Shown here one piece after another: positions 45,538-64,000 of a stretch of 64,000 bases of DNA. Source of the stretch: Silurus meridionalis. Its lineage: Eukaryota; Chordata; Actinopteri; Siluriformes; Siluridae. Under the pieces are notes generated by a model. That model saw only the letters and a program-made list of their open reading frames with translations, made no database searches and was not told the origin of the DNA. The position numbers and the translations under genes are program-made. Every line of letters begins with the position of its first letter. Positions within the stretch are counted from its first letter, which is position 1. The stretch lies in contig NC_060900.1 in the NCBI RefSeq assembly GCF_014805685.1, forward strand, positions 10,089,666 through 10,153,665. Direction: 5' to 3'.

Positions 45538-46452
45538 CCAAAGCGCCACCTCAATCGCAAGGTGATGGTGACGTCACTGTGCTTACGCGCTCTCCATCAC
45601 TGGAAAAATCGCGATTTTCTCAAGTCGGGAACCCCGCTGGGGGCTGTTTTCCTGAGGAAAGTAGTGACGACGGATGCGTCACTCGCAGGTTGGGGTGCGG
45701 TGTGCGAAGGCAGGATAGCGAAAGGGAAATGGGCCGTTTTGCTTCGGTGCGCGCACATAAATTTTCTGGAGCTGTTAACGGTGTTTCTAGCTTTAAAACA
45801 TTTCGTGCAGTTTCTTCGGTGTCACCACGTATTGGTCAGATCAGACAACACGACGGCGGTGGCGTACATAAATCGCCAGGGTGGAACGCGCTCTCCTCGG
45901 CTTCACCGTCTAGCGCGAGATCTCGTGGTGTGGGGCATGGAGCATTTCCTGTCGCTGCGAGCGACTCATGTGCCGGGAATGTTGAATGCGGGGGCGGATC
46001 TCTTGTCCAGGGGAAATCCCCTGTACGGGGAGTGGTCTCTCCATCCTCAGGTGGTGAACCTGTTATGGGAGAGATTCGGCCGGGCCGCCGTAGATCTCTT
46101 CGCCTCGCACGAAAACACTCATTGCCCTCTGTTCTTTTCTCTGGTGAGAAACGGTGCACCTATGGGTGTGGATGCGTTAGCCCACCCGTGGCCAAACGTT
46201 CTGCTTTACGCATTTCCTCCACTAAGTTTGATCGTGCCGACTTTACAAAGAGTAAGAGAAGGCGGTCACTCTGTCATACTAATCGCTCCGAACTGGCCAG
46301 GGAAAGTGTGGCTGGCGGAGATTTTCCAACTCCTGCACGATCGACCCTGGCCTCTCCCGTTGCGCAGGGATCTCCTCTCGCAAGCGCGCGGAGAGATTTT
46401 TCACCCGGCACCGGACAGAGTAGCTCTCTGGGCCTGGCTCGTGAGAGGATGA
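45538..46452 (+). CDS. DIRS RNase H and connecting region, open piece of Pol
   Basis: The frame is open from the LTR junction to TGA at 46450. RNase H (about 45660-46000) shows VVTTDASLAGWGAVCEGRIA (first Asp), AHINFLELLTVFLALKHF (Glu), LVRSDNTTAVAYINRQGG (Asp) and HVPGMLNAGADLLSRG (last Asp). It would remove RNA from RNA/DNA hybrids during element replication. Downstream, FGRAAVDLFASHENTHCPLF and HSVILIAPNWPGKVWLAEIF are conserved in fish DIRS Pol. As the RT in front is broken, this piece is not expected to be translated as a full Pol. Start codon not assigned. Confidence 0.8.
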   Translation, partial: PKRHLNRKVMVTSLCLRALHHWKNRDFLKSGTPLGAVFLRKVVTTDASLAGWGAVCEGRIAKGKWAVLLRCAHINFLELLTVFLALKHFVQFLRCHHVLVRSDNTTAVAYINRQGGTRSPRLHRLARDLVVWGMEHFLSLRATHVPGMLNAGADLLSRGNPLYGEWSLHPQVVNLLWERFGRAAVDLFASHENTHCPLFFSLVRNGAPMGVDALAHPWPNVLLYAFPPLSLIVPTLQRVREGGHSVILIAPNWPGKVWLAEIFQLLHDRPWPLPLRRDLLSQARGEIFHPAPDRVALWAWLVRG

Positions 46453-46537
46453 ATCTCAGCGTCGCTGGTTTGCCTCCGAGGGTGATTGAGACGATTCAGA
46501 ATGCGAGAGCAGCTCTGCATATGATAGGAAATGGAAT
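46449..46537 (+). pseudogene. DIRS tyrosine recombinase N-terminal piece in another frame
   Basis: Frame 0 reads MNLSVAGLPPRVIETIQNAR and AALHM. It then should join YDRKWNVFELWCAQ in frame 2. A small deletion near 46515 shifts the frame, so the recombinase ORF as now read starts at 46538. Confidence 0.6.
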
Positions 46538-47464
46538 GTGTTTGAACTGTGGTGTGCTCAGAGACATATCATCCCTTTTCACTGTTCTGTGGCAGATGTG
46601 TTGTGCTTTTTGCAAGAACTTTTGGATAAGGGCAGGGCTTTTTCAACCGTTAAGGTTTATCTTGCCGATGTTTCTGCATGCCACGTAGGGATTGACGGTA
46701 ATACTATTGGTCATCACCCGCTCGTGTGCAGGTTTATGAAGGGAGTGCGGCGTCTGAGCACGTTCTCAAAGCCGCTGGTTCCGCCATGGGATCTGTCAGT
46801 GGTCCTGAGCGCGCTCTCTCAGTCTCCTTTTGAGCAGATAGGGAGTATTGATTTAAAGCTCCTGTCGCTGAAGGTCGCTTTGTTATTGGCTCTTTCTACC
46901 GCGAAGCGGGTTAGTGAACTTCATGCTTTGTCAGTTCATAACTTCTGTATGCGTTTTGCTTCGGATTTCTCGCGATTGGCTCTCAAGACTAATTCGGCAT
47001 TCATCCCTAAGGTGAGCGAATCAGCTTTCGCCTGCAGACAGGTGGATTTGATGGCTTTTCATCCGCCTCCTTTTTCCTCAGCGGAGGAGGAGCGACTTCA
47101 CTGTCTGTGTCCTGTCCGTGCGTTACGTCACTATGTTGACAGGACGGAGGGTTTGAGACGGAGTAGTCAGCTGTTTGTTTCATGGGTCGATTCCCGTAAG
47201 GGAAGTCCCATTTTCCGACAGCGCCTGTCCCATTGGCTCGTGGAGGCTATTATAATGTGTTATAATAGCGTGGGTCTTAACCCTCCGGAAGGACTGAGGG
47301 CTCATAGTACCCGAGGCTTGGCCACTTCGTGGGCGCTTTTTAAGGGTGTTTCTATTTGGGACATCTGTGCGGCAGCATGCTGGGCTTCGCCGCACACTTT
47401 TGTCCGTTTTTATAGGCTGGATGTCACGGAGCCTTCGCTGGCTCATTCCGTCCTGAGTGTGTAA
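46538..47464 (+). CDS. DIRS tyrosine recombinase
   Basis: An open frame of 308 codons. Conserved catalytic residues are present: Arg in LALSTAKRVSELHALS (about 125), the H-x-x-R box in LRAHSTRGLATSWAL (about 255), and the nucleophile Tyr in FVRFYRLDV (about 293). SVADVLCFLQELLDKGRAFS and TVKVYLADVSA form the N-terminal core-binding domain. The enzyme would join circular element DNA to the genome. It is the longest unbroken transposon frame in the window, though its first about 30 residues are out of frame. Confidence 0.85.
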   Translation: MFELWCAQRHIIPFHCSVADVLCFLQELLDKGRAFSTVKVYLADVSACHVGIDGNTIGHHPLVCRFMKGVRRLSTFSKPLVPPWDLSVVLSALSQSPFEQIGSIDLKLLSLKVALLLALSTAKRVSELHALSVHNFCMRFASDFSRLALKTNSAFIPKVSESAFACRQVDLMAFHPPPFSSAEEERLHCLCPVRALRHYVDRTEGLRRSSQLFVSWVDSRKGSPIFRQRLSHWLVEAIIMCYNSVGLNPPEGLRAHSTRGLATSWALFKGVSIWDICAAACWASPHTFVRFYRLDVTEPSLAHSVLSV

Positions 47465-47748
47465 TACATATTTGTGTGTATATTGTAGGTATGATTATAT
47501 ATACATGTATTATTTATATAGATGTTTTTGGTCATGTATACGTGTATACGTTAGGGAATGACAACGGGTGATGGAAACATCGTGGTTCGGATGTTTGTCA
47601 TTTCTCTCACTTTTCCACTCTCTTCAGTGAGAGGGATTATCTCTTTTTATCACATCACTGGGTTGGTTGACACCTGCTTCGGACAGCATATCTGCAATAC
47701 GGGAGTTGTCTATATCCCATAGTGAGATACCGAACGAATGTTTGAAAG

Positions 47749-48043
47749 AGAACTTTAGGTTACTTTCGTAACCCTGGTTCTCGGATAACAGGAGTGAGGT
47801 ATCTCACCACACTTCCCTCCTTGCAGTGCACGGAGAAGAGATATGTGAGAATGAGGCAGGGACCGCCAGCAGCGGTGTATATAGGGAGGCGGGACTCCCG
47901 CATCACTGTCGTGATTGGTCTGTCAGCCGACAGACGTGGTGTGATTGATGCTTCCAGGATTGGTCACGCCCGAGGTGATTCCCATAGTGAGATACCTCAC
48001 TCCTGTTATCAGAGAACCGGGGTTACGTAAGTAACCTAAAGAT
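47749..48043. repeat. DIRS right terminal palindrome
   Basis: Arms of about 50 bases face each other: TTTAGGTTACTTTCGTAACC...GGTATCTCAC and GTGAGATACC...GGTTACGTAAGTAACCTAAAG. A shorter CCATAGTGAGATACC occurs at 47718 and again at about 47981. Between the arms is a TATATAGGGAGGCGGG promoter-like stretch (about 47878). Confidence 0.75.
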
Positions 48044-48330
48044 CTTGTAACCTTTCATTTCTGCACATTTTTCTTAACTACTGTACGCCTCTATATTTAT
48101 TCACTGTACTTCTGAATGTCCACACATCTCTGCACTGTAATAGCCTTTATATTTATTCACTGTATATACTCTCATATATACCACTTGCTGTAAATATGCT
48201 AGATAGTTATCTGCACTGTAAATATGCTAGATATTTATCTGCACTTTTGCACGACTGCTACATTTTGCACTTCTGGTAGACGCCAAACTGCATTTCGTTG
48301 CTGTGTACCTGTACTATGCAATGACAAAGT

Positions 48331-48456
<126 letters not shown>

Positions 48457-48735
48457 GCAGGCCACTCAAGATCTTCCTCTCCAAACTATTTACAGTAAAC
48501 TATATCTTCATAAAGCTGGCTTTGTGCACAGTGGCATGGGGTATATGACTAAGCATTAAAAACAACCTTGTGTAAATTGCCATAAACTAACCTGACTTAT
48601 AGCTCAGGTTCCAAATAAAAAGGCCCTTTGAATAAATCACATGCACAAAATACATTTACAAGTTTTTAGTTCAGTGATCAGCCTACTTTTAAATCCATAC
48701 TGCTATTGGCTCACACTTCACTAAAATCAGTATTT
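48457..48735. repeat. Sequence shared with 16.2 and 16.84-17.04 kb
   Basis: GCAGGCCACTCAAGATCTTC continues the Tc1-like MITE split at 39103. 48538-48735 (GTATATGACTAAGCATTAAAA..., ATCAGCCTACTTTTAAATCC) is a close copy of 16845-17040. Confidence 0.6.
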
Positions 48736-48739
48736 TATT

Positions 48740-50430
48740 GTATGTTGGTCATGCTAGGCTTGCATTTACTATATGAATCACGTGCAGTAGTGGACTTTTG
48801 ATATTAACTAGTCATCACAGAGAACAGAAGATACCATAATGAGACACACCTTACATTTTTATTCCAGAGACTCTATTAATAAATTCTTTATTTTGGATTT
48901 TATGATTGGACTAATTGCTGCCTTGTAGGAATCCATTTTAATGTGTTGGGTGGATGCTACCGTTTTTTTATTCTAAATTGTGGCAGTGGTATGGTTTTGC
49001 ATTTGCAAGTGTTTCTTGTATTAATTGCACATAAAATACTCTGACTACACACACACACACACACACACGCACAAAACAGAAAGCAGCACACAGCTCTAAT
49101 TAGTTGTGCACATTTAACTAATTAAAATCCCCACAGCCACATTCTTAAAATAAAATAGGCACTAAATCTGGAATGAGATTTAAAAAAAAAAGCAAATAGG
49201 AGTGTAATTGTCAGGTGTGCATTCTTTTGGCCAATGTACCTGAGAGTGATATCGAACTGTAATGTACAAAACCTGCATGGAAATTATGCATTAACTGCAA
49301 AAGTATTGCACACCCTAGAATATCAATCAAGTATTATATTATGAATATAGTGCTATAATTAAAATAATAATTACAAATGTATACTGATAATTAAATAAAA
49401 TCATAATAAGCAGGCTAAAATCATACTGTGCATGAGAATACTGTTGAATAATTTTAAATAAATGCTATTGGTCAGGAGTGTTTTTTGTGTTTTAATAAAA
49501 GTTTTGTACCGTCAATGGTGCAATATATTTTAGCATGTCTAAAGATATGAACTTCAAAACACATGGGAAATGCAAAATATGTCCACAACATAAGTGTATG
49601 TAGAAAGCATACACAGTGATAGAAGAGGAAGAAGAAGAAATGCCAATTACAGATTTAGGTTTTCAGTTTCAGTAAAGGATACATGTCACATACACTGTAC
49701 AGAGGAACTATATACAGGCACATTTTCTGGCATTTACCAGCTTGAGATAAAACACAAAACATACAGCAAACCTAATCCTATGTTTACTTTCAGATGTGTG
49801 GTCTACATTTGTAACAATTAAAAAAAATAAATATACCTAATAAAAAATATCAGGAATAACAGGAGGTAGCAAACACAATTACATCTTTAGCCCAAAAGTA
49901 TTGTGATACTAGATAACATTCTGCACTCTGAAAAGTTTTTTTTTCTTGTCTTAATTAATTTACAGTACAAAAAGAAACTACAAAAGCTCTCAATACATCA
50001 CTGCTTTCACACTGTTGAAGAATATGATGCGGATTATGACATGCATATGAACAAACAATGCTTGTATTAAGATGATTGTTTTAATTGATTAAAATTTTGG
50101 TAAACTGGGTGGGTGATAAATTTAGTAGCTCGGCTCAATACAGTGTCAATACTGATACTACTACTCAAACATGAGGCAAAATATACTGACATACACTGAT
50201 ATGCACATTAACAATCTAATCAGATGCTTTAGAATGTGATGAAAAATACAACTGTGTTCAACTGAAGAAACGTTGTCGTTGTCTTAAAACTGCTGTGCAT
50301 CAGATTTATATGATTTTACTGACAAAAAAAGCTTCGTAAACTAAAGGGGTCGATCAGGTACATGCATAAAAAAAACCTACCTAATTTTTCAATAGTGGAC
50401 CATTTCATTCTTTTGCAGATCTTCACATTT
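48740..50430. other. Intergenic stretch, no gene recognised
   Basis: AT-rich single-copy-looking DNA downstream of ralgps1. Contains a short AC repeat (49047-49068). Confidence 0.5.
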
Positions 50431-50445
50431 TCAGGCCGTTTTCAC

Positions 50446-50451
50446 TTTATT
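50446..50451 (-). promoter_or_regulatory. Candidate ralgps1 polyadenylation signal
   Basis: AATAAA on the minus strand, about 860 bases after the ralgps1 stop codon. Other AATAAA words occur in the AT-rich region, so the choice is tentative. Confidence 0.35.
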
Positions 50452-50764
50452 CACAAAACACAATAAAATAATTAAGATTTCTAATACAAACGTTTGGCAC
50501 TTGTTCACATAAAGACATATAAATAAGACAGTTTGTACACAAACCTTTTGACATCTTTCACTCAGAGCAGTATGCATGTACAATATTTAACAAGGGCATA
50601 TGTACAATATCTAACAAATGTGACAATTAATTTTCTCACCACACCTCTATATTGTGGCTCACATCATCCATAAGAGAGAACAGTTTCAGCAATGATCATT
50701 GTACAGGCAGGATTCAAGTACAGCTCTCAATTTGCTGGATCAACACACATTTTTTTTAGTAGTG

Positions 50765-50765
<1 letters not shown>

Positions 50766-50817
<52 letters not shown>
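50766..50817. repeat. AT microsatellite in the likely ralgps1 3' UTR
   Basis: About 26 TA units, 490-545 bases downstream of the stop codon. Confidence 0.95.
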
Positions 50818-50821
<4 letters not shown>

Positions 50822-51309
50822 ATTTTGCTATTTTTCAGAAAAGAGCAGAATTTCTTTTAGGTTTATGTGTAAAACTCCAAAATGGTGGGAATTATTCAAT
50901 ATCCAAATAAATACATCAGGATATTTTAGGTGTAAACCTAGTCCTACTTAATAGTCTGAATGCATACTTGATTTACTTTATATTCCAGCAAATTTTTCTC
51001 TCATTCTCCCAGTCCTGTAATCATATAAGCAGCAGTTTCCTTCCTGTAATGACTAAAAACAATGCAGTTTGTGAGCTGCAGTGTTTCTCTCAGATCTTGA
51101 CATTTTTGGTTGTCTTTATTTTTCCTGTTCTTCTTCGGCACATTTTCTCTTGGACACTCCTACATTGCACAGAACCCACAAAGTGAAAGTCCACATATAC
51201 TTAACCCCGATCAACAGGGCTTTTCTATAAACACAAGACAAAGCATGATAACCAAAACACCGGAGCTTTGAACATAACTGGCCCAATTTTGTTGTTCACA
51301 AGGTGGCAG

Positions 51310-59709
<8,400 letters not shown>

Positions 59710-59884
59710 CTGCAGAGAATGAAAAACAATTTAGCCAAAACTACTGTAATGTTACTGCCAATGTTGCCACGGTAGACTTACTACTCACACGCTATGGTAC
59801 TCAGTATAGTACATTGCTATAGGTTGAGGACACAAAGGATAATTTGGAAAAAAAACAGGAATAAAAATGTTTACTGTGGACAAA

Positions 59885-60035
59885 GTACACAAAGCATGTA
59901 CTTGAACAAAAGTAGAAATTCACTCGGTAAAATATTACTCTATTAAAAATAAAAGTGCTCCCTTTAAACTTTCAATTAAGTAAAAGTACAAAAGTATTTG
60001 CCTTCAAATGTACTTAAGTATCCAAAGTACTATGA
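59885..60035. repeat. AGTAC-rich dispersed repeat
   Basis: AAGTAGAAATTCACT..., AAGTAAAAGTACAAAAGTAT and TACTTAAGTATCCAAAGTAC resemble a dispersed repeat often seen in fish genomes (hAT-derived in other species). Ends not defined here. Confidence 0.4.
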
Positions 60036-60714
60036 TTTATTATGGCTATAATGTTCCTATTATAATTTTTAATCACAGAACTGTTGCTAAATCAAGTCAG
60101 TTCTCTAATGTTTCTCTTAGCACAATGATCTATTGATAGAAGGATAATAATGATTTAACCACTGTTTGATATCTAATGAATTATCATGATCCCAAAACTT
60201 ATTTTAAATAGCTTCAAAAAAGTTGCGCAAATAAGGCCACGGGTGTGGAAAGTTAGAGTCAGGAGTTTCTTTTATCATTTAATCCTCTCAAAATGTTCTG
60301 CTTGCTGTTGAACTGATGCTGAACTGTATGTTGGTGCTAAGTAGATACCACTGAATGGCAAGTTCTAGCTTGAATGACGCCATGACCCAAAGTCTCCCCC
60401 ATTAATTAGTTCCAGCTTTGAAAAGCTCCTCCCTGCTTTAGCTACCGTCACTGAATGAGTAAGGCATATTCTCAGAGCAGTCCACAAATTCGTATACATT
60501 TCTGAGAGCTTGCATTTATGTAAATGCATTTATTGCACAATTAAATACACGTCATTGTGCACAATTTATCAAACTTTCAGTACCAAGAACCATACAACTC
60601 CCTGGCTAACTGTAGCCATAAGATACGTAACATCTATAGCCTTATAATATGTTTTTTAAATTAGCTTTTTAAGATGCTTTGGAGATTCCTCTTAATGAAC
60701 TCAGTTCAGGACCT

Positions 60715-62470
60715 TCTTTTTCTTCTTTTTCTTTCGGCTTCTCCCATTAGGGGTCGCCACTGTGGATCATCCGTCCTCTACATCTGCCTCTTTCAAAACA
60801 ACTACCTGCATGTCTTCCTTCACCATATCCATAAACCTCCTCCTTGGCCTTTCTCTTTTCCTCTTTTCTAGTGGCTTCATCCTCAGCATTCCCCTACCGA
60901 TATACCCCATGTCCCTCTTCTGCACATGTCCAAGCCATCTCAATTGCGCCTCGCTTACCTCGTCGCTACATGCTCTGTCCCTCTAATAAACGTAAACCTC
61001 CTACCTCCAGCTCCACCTAATGTCTTTTAGTCAATGCCACTGTCTCTAATCCATACAACATCGCAGGTTTTACCACAGTCCTATAAACTTTCCCTCTCAC
61101 TCTTGCAGATACTCTTCTCTCACAAATCACTCCTGTCACTTTTCTCCACCCACTCCACCCTGCCTGCACTCTTCTCTTCACTTCTCTAACACACTCTCTA
61201 TTACTTTGCACTGTTGACCCCAGGTACCTTAACTCCTCCACCTTCCACACATGTACTCTGTCTTACTCCTAATGACGTTCATTTCCCTTCTCTCAAGCGT
61301 GTACCTCCCCCTCTCCGGGCTCTTCTCAACCTGCTCCCTACTCTCACCACAAATCACAATATCATCCGCAAACATGATAGTCCATGGAGACCTCGTCCGT
61401 CAATATGTCCATCACCACTGCAAACAGGAAAGGGTTCAGAGCCGATCCTTGATGCAGTCCAACCTTCACCTTGAACCAGTCTGTTGTACCTACAGCATTC
61501 TTCACTGCTGTCACACTGTCCTCATACATGTCCTGCACCACCCTCACATACTTTTCTGACACACCTGACTTCCTCATACAATACCACAACTCCTCTCTTG
61601 GCACCCTGTTGTACGCATTCTTTAAATCCACAAACACACAATGCAACTCCTTCTGACCTTCTCTATACTTCTCCATCAACATTCTCAAAGCAAATAATGC
61701 ATCTGTTGTGCTATTCCTCGGCATGAAACCATACTGTTGCCACAGATGGTCACCTCTTCTCTCAGCCTGGCTTCCACTACTCTTTCCCATAACTTCATGG
61801 TGTGACTGATCAACTTTATGCCCCTGGAGTTACTGCAGGTCTGCACATCTCCCTTATGCTTAAAGATCGGTACCAGCACACTTCATTCTCCATTCCTCAG
61901 GCATCCTCTCATCTTCCAAAATCTTGTTAAACAATCTGCCATCTCTCCTAAACATCTCCACGCTTCTACCGGTATGTCATCTGGTCCAACTGACTTTCCC
62001 CGCTTCATTCTCTTAATCGCTGCTCTCACTTCCTCTTTACTAATCCTATGCACTCCTGCTTCACCATCTCCACACCATCCAACCTCCTCTTTCTCTCTCA
62101 TTTTCCTCGTTCATCAGCTGCTCAAAATTCTCCATCCATCTTCTCAACACACTCTCCTCACAAGTCAACACATTTCCATCTCCATCCTTTATTGCTCTAA
62201 CTTGCAGCACATCCTTCCCAGCTCTGTCCCTCTGCCTGGCCAACCAGTAAAAATCCTTTTCTCCTTCCTTAGTGTACAACTTCTCATACAGCTCCTCATA
62301 TGCCTTTTTTATTGGCTTTTGCCACCTTCCTCTTTACCTGCTGTCACATCTCCTTTTACTACTGCCTACTTTTCTCATCACTCTGTCGATCCCAATTCTG
62401 TTTTTCCAACCTCTTTCTCTTTATGCTCTCCTGCAATTCTTCATTCCACCACCACGTCTTTTTGTCTTTA
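60715..62470 (-). mobile_element. RTE-type LINE, 3' two-thirds, in a ralgps1 intron
   Basis: The 3' end is at left (TTC-rich, GGCTTCTCCCATTAGGGGTC). Minus-strand frames from right to left: EKDFYWLARQRDRAGKDVLQ, EEVRAAIKRMKRGKSVGPDD, MLVPIFKHKGDVQTCSNSRG, IKLISHTMKLWERVVEARLR, YGFMPRNSTTDALFALRMLM, ELHCVFVDLKNAYNRVPREE, VGLHQGSALNPFLFAVVMDI, then a gap, and KRRVQAGWSGWRKVTGVICE. The 5' end is cut at about 62470. It supplies the unoccupied site for the solo LTR at 28 kb. Confidence 0.75.
61362..61790 (-). pseudogene. LINE reverse transcriptase core fragment
   Basis: 142 open codons with QYGFMPRNSTTDALFALRML, VFVDLKNAYNRVPREELWYC (first Asp region), GTTDWFKVKVGLHQGSALNP and FLFAVVMDILTDEV. The YADD motif region is missing: the frame ends with MDYHVCG after a deletion. 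Confidence 0.75.
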
Positions 62471-62990
62471 TTTCTATCAGTTCAGACATCACCTCAATTA
62501 AAGGTAAACAAATTAATCGAACTAGACTATTTAGGTAGTAATTGTTTTGTTGCCTATACATATTATGATAAATACTATACTATAAATTATAATGTTATGC
62601 AAGTTAAAATATTGTTGCTATATGCAATAAAGCATAGCAGGCAACAGAACATAAGTTATTAGCATATTTCATCAAATTCAATAGCTTATTCTATCATTAT
62701 AACGTGATGAGTGATAGAGCTGCATACACACCTTTATCTTTTGCACGTTTCCCTACTTCTTTCCTATTTTTTTTCTAAATCGGGCTCCTGAATGTTTAGA
62801 CCTTATTTTGTCATCCATAATTTTAATTATGATTTCACTCTCCTTACTGACATGACGTCACCAACCCCTCGCCTCTCCATTCTAAATGTATGAGTGAGGG
62901 AACTGGTCCGGGCTGTGGGTGCACACTCAAGTCCCAACCAGGTTAATTAACCATGAAATTATATAATAATTGACGCGACGAAATAGAGCG
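62471..62990. other. ralgps1 intron, no feature recognised
   Basis: AT-rich, with GTGGGTGCACACTCAAGTCC near 62920. No coding sequence. Confidence 0.4.
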
Positions 62991-63029
62991 TGTGCTCTAT
63001 CCTGATCCTGAGTTACGTGAAAAAATTAC

Positions 63030-63395
63030 TTAAGTACAGTAAAAATTATATTTACACTTACACTTCTTTGGCAGAACTGCACGTGCCGCACTATACAGTG
63101 CAATCTGTCTATACCCCCTGACGTCCCAGTCTGTCCGGCCACAGATTTTCATCCACATCACAACAGATATCATCTCTTGCAATACCATAGTGAGGCCATG
63201 ATTGACAACATGGTCCACAATAGTGGCTCTAATTTCATCTGAAATTTGTCTATGTCTTTGGCCTCTTCTTTCTCTTCCTCTATTTTGCCTCCTTACCCTT
63301 CCAGCATGCATCCTTATTTTTGGCTCTTGACCATGTTCATTTCCTAGTTGTTCATACATTTTCTGTGTTTTGCTCTTTTTATATACACTCGCCAA
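63030..63395 (-). pseudogene. Transposase-like N-terminus, possibly IS630/Tc1-mariner group, internally deleted
   Basis: 121 codons. Basic region RVRRQNRGRERRGQRHRQIS, then DEIRATIVDHVVNHGLTM, which I recognise as the helix-turn-helix start of a transposon protein common in fish. After that the frame departs. Another frame gives CCDVDENLWPD-like residues, the usual end of that protein, so the middle is missing. Family assignment is tentative. Confidence 0.45.
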
Positions 63396-64000
63396 TTGCA
63401 GTAAGGGTTCGCGAGATTCAGCCTTGACCTATTTTAGAGAACTAGTTGATTATTAGTTGATCCGAAAGTGAACACGCCCCTTCATTAATGACATTTAAGG
63501 TTCATCTGCACAATTTATCAATTCAAGACAGATTTACCAAAAAAGTTTTAACAGAACTGTGAAGAAGAAAAGCTTGACAAATTTTGGCAACTGGTTTAAC
63601 CATTTTGAACTCAATGACTTTGTGTTTTGGGGGTTAAGACCATTTAGGTGAAACTAATATAATACATTTCGATCAACATGACATAAACAACTGATAATGT
63701 AGCAAACAGCAGACACTTGTACACAATCGATCAAATGATGTACCAAAGCATTCGCAATTTGATCAAAGCAACAAGAAATGTTTTTATGATGTGCAGAAAT
63801 GACTAAATGATGTGGAGTTTAAACAAGTAGTTTTGAGAATTTCATTTCTAATCTGAGAAACGCTCCAAAGCAACTGAGAAAAACTGTAACAGCTGTCTGT
63901 GGTCTCCTTCTTTCTAAAAAAATATCCTAAATTGTTGATTTTGCCGCTCCTGGGGTTTCTGATATGTCACTGATTTTTCCTTCCCAGATAATAATCCTTC
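63396..64000. other. Right edge, no gene recognised
   Basis: Presumed ralgps1 intron. No exon of the RasGEF domain was found up to the window end. Confidence 0.4.

Larger units (their letters stand above)
42061..48043 (+). mobile_element. DIRS-type tyrosine-recombinase retrotransposon, 5' truncated
   Basis: Order gag, reverse transcriptase, RNase H, tyrosine recombinase, then a terminal palindrome. DIRS elements integrate with a tyrosine recombinase and leave no target duplication. The left inverted terminal repeat is missing and gag begins in mid-motif at the AT repeat. The right end has complementary arms at about 47757-47805 and 47990-48039 (TAGGTTACTTTCGTAACCC against GGGGTTACGTAAGTAACCTA). 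An LTR-PBS insert interrupts it at 44857-45532. Confidence 0.85.

Noticed and set aside
45534..46688. Long plus-strand frame overlapping RNase H
   Set aside because: The RNase H and recombinase motifs are in other frames; only its last part (46449-46537) is a true piece of the recombinase N-terminus.

Overview
This window looks like teleost fish nuclear DNA. It is AT-rich and full of microsatellites, its transposon families are those common in ray-finned fish (Tc1, hAT, piggyBac, pogo, Ty3/gypsy, DIRS, L2 and RTE LINEs), and it carries a split vertebrate gene with consensus splice sites. No order or species can be fixed from the sequence alone. No bacterial-type operon, CRISPR array or tRNA/rRNA gene was seen.

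Host genes are few. (1) Two tandem minus-strand copies of a single-coding-exon glycosyltransferase family 92 gene lie at 8.56-9.91 kb and 23.84-25.20 kb inside a duplicated block. The right copy is an open 452-codon gene. The left copy carries a 2-nt loss that breaks the frame. (2) The last ten coding exons of ralgps1 (Ral guanine-nucleotide exchange factor with a C-terminal PH domain) run on the minus strand from 59709 down to a stop codon at 51310. The RasGEF exons lie beyond the right edge.

The rest is mostly a record of nested transposon insertions. 0-3.6 kb: a Ty3/gypsy element (gag plus 5' LTR) sits in a hAT transposase gene, joined to a second hAT gene that is split by a complete Tc1 element. 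3.6-6.7 kb: L2 LINE, Tc1 and LTR remnants and a pogo-type MITE. 11.9-17.6 kb: LINE pieces, two gypsy-type LTRs (one with a minisatellite) and a MITE. 17.9-22.2 kb: a piggyBac pseudogene with a preserved intron and a 1-kb hAT insertion with target duplication, then a Ty3/gypsy integrase/chromodomain/LTR remnant. 25.5-32.5 kb: an RTE-type LINE cut by at least three younger insertions, including a solo LTR with a perfect 5-bp target duplication. 36.1-38.9 kb: Tc1 next to an L2 LINE. 39.1-48.5 kb: a jockey-group LINE whose 3' UTR holds a 5'-truncated 6-kb DIRS retrotransposon. The DIRS element itself holds a retroviral LTR, a tRNA-Trp-type primer-binding site and a leader. 56.9-57.8 kb and 60.7-63.4 kb: MITE and LINE copies in ralgps1 introns.

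Nearly all transposon genes are broken by stops or frameshifts. The clearest open one is the DIRS tyrosine recombinase (46538-47464). I found no convincing wholly new system. The most unusual item is the 676-bp LTR-PBS-leader insert in the DIRS element, which has no viral body or 3' LTR.
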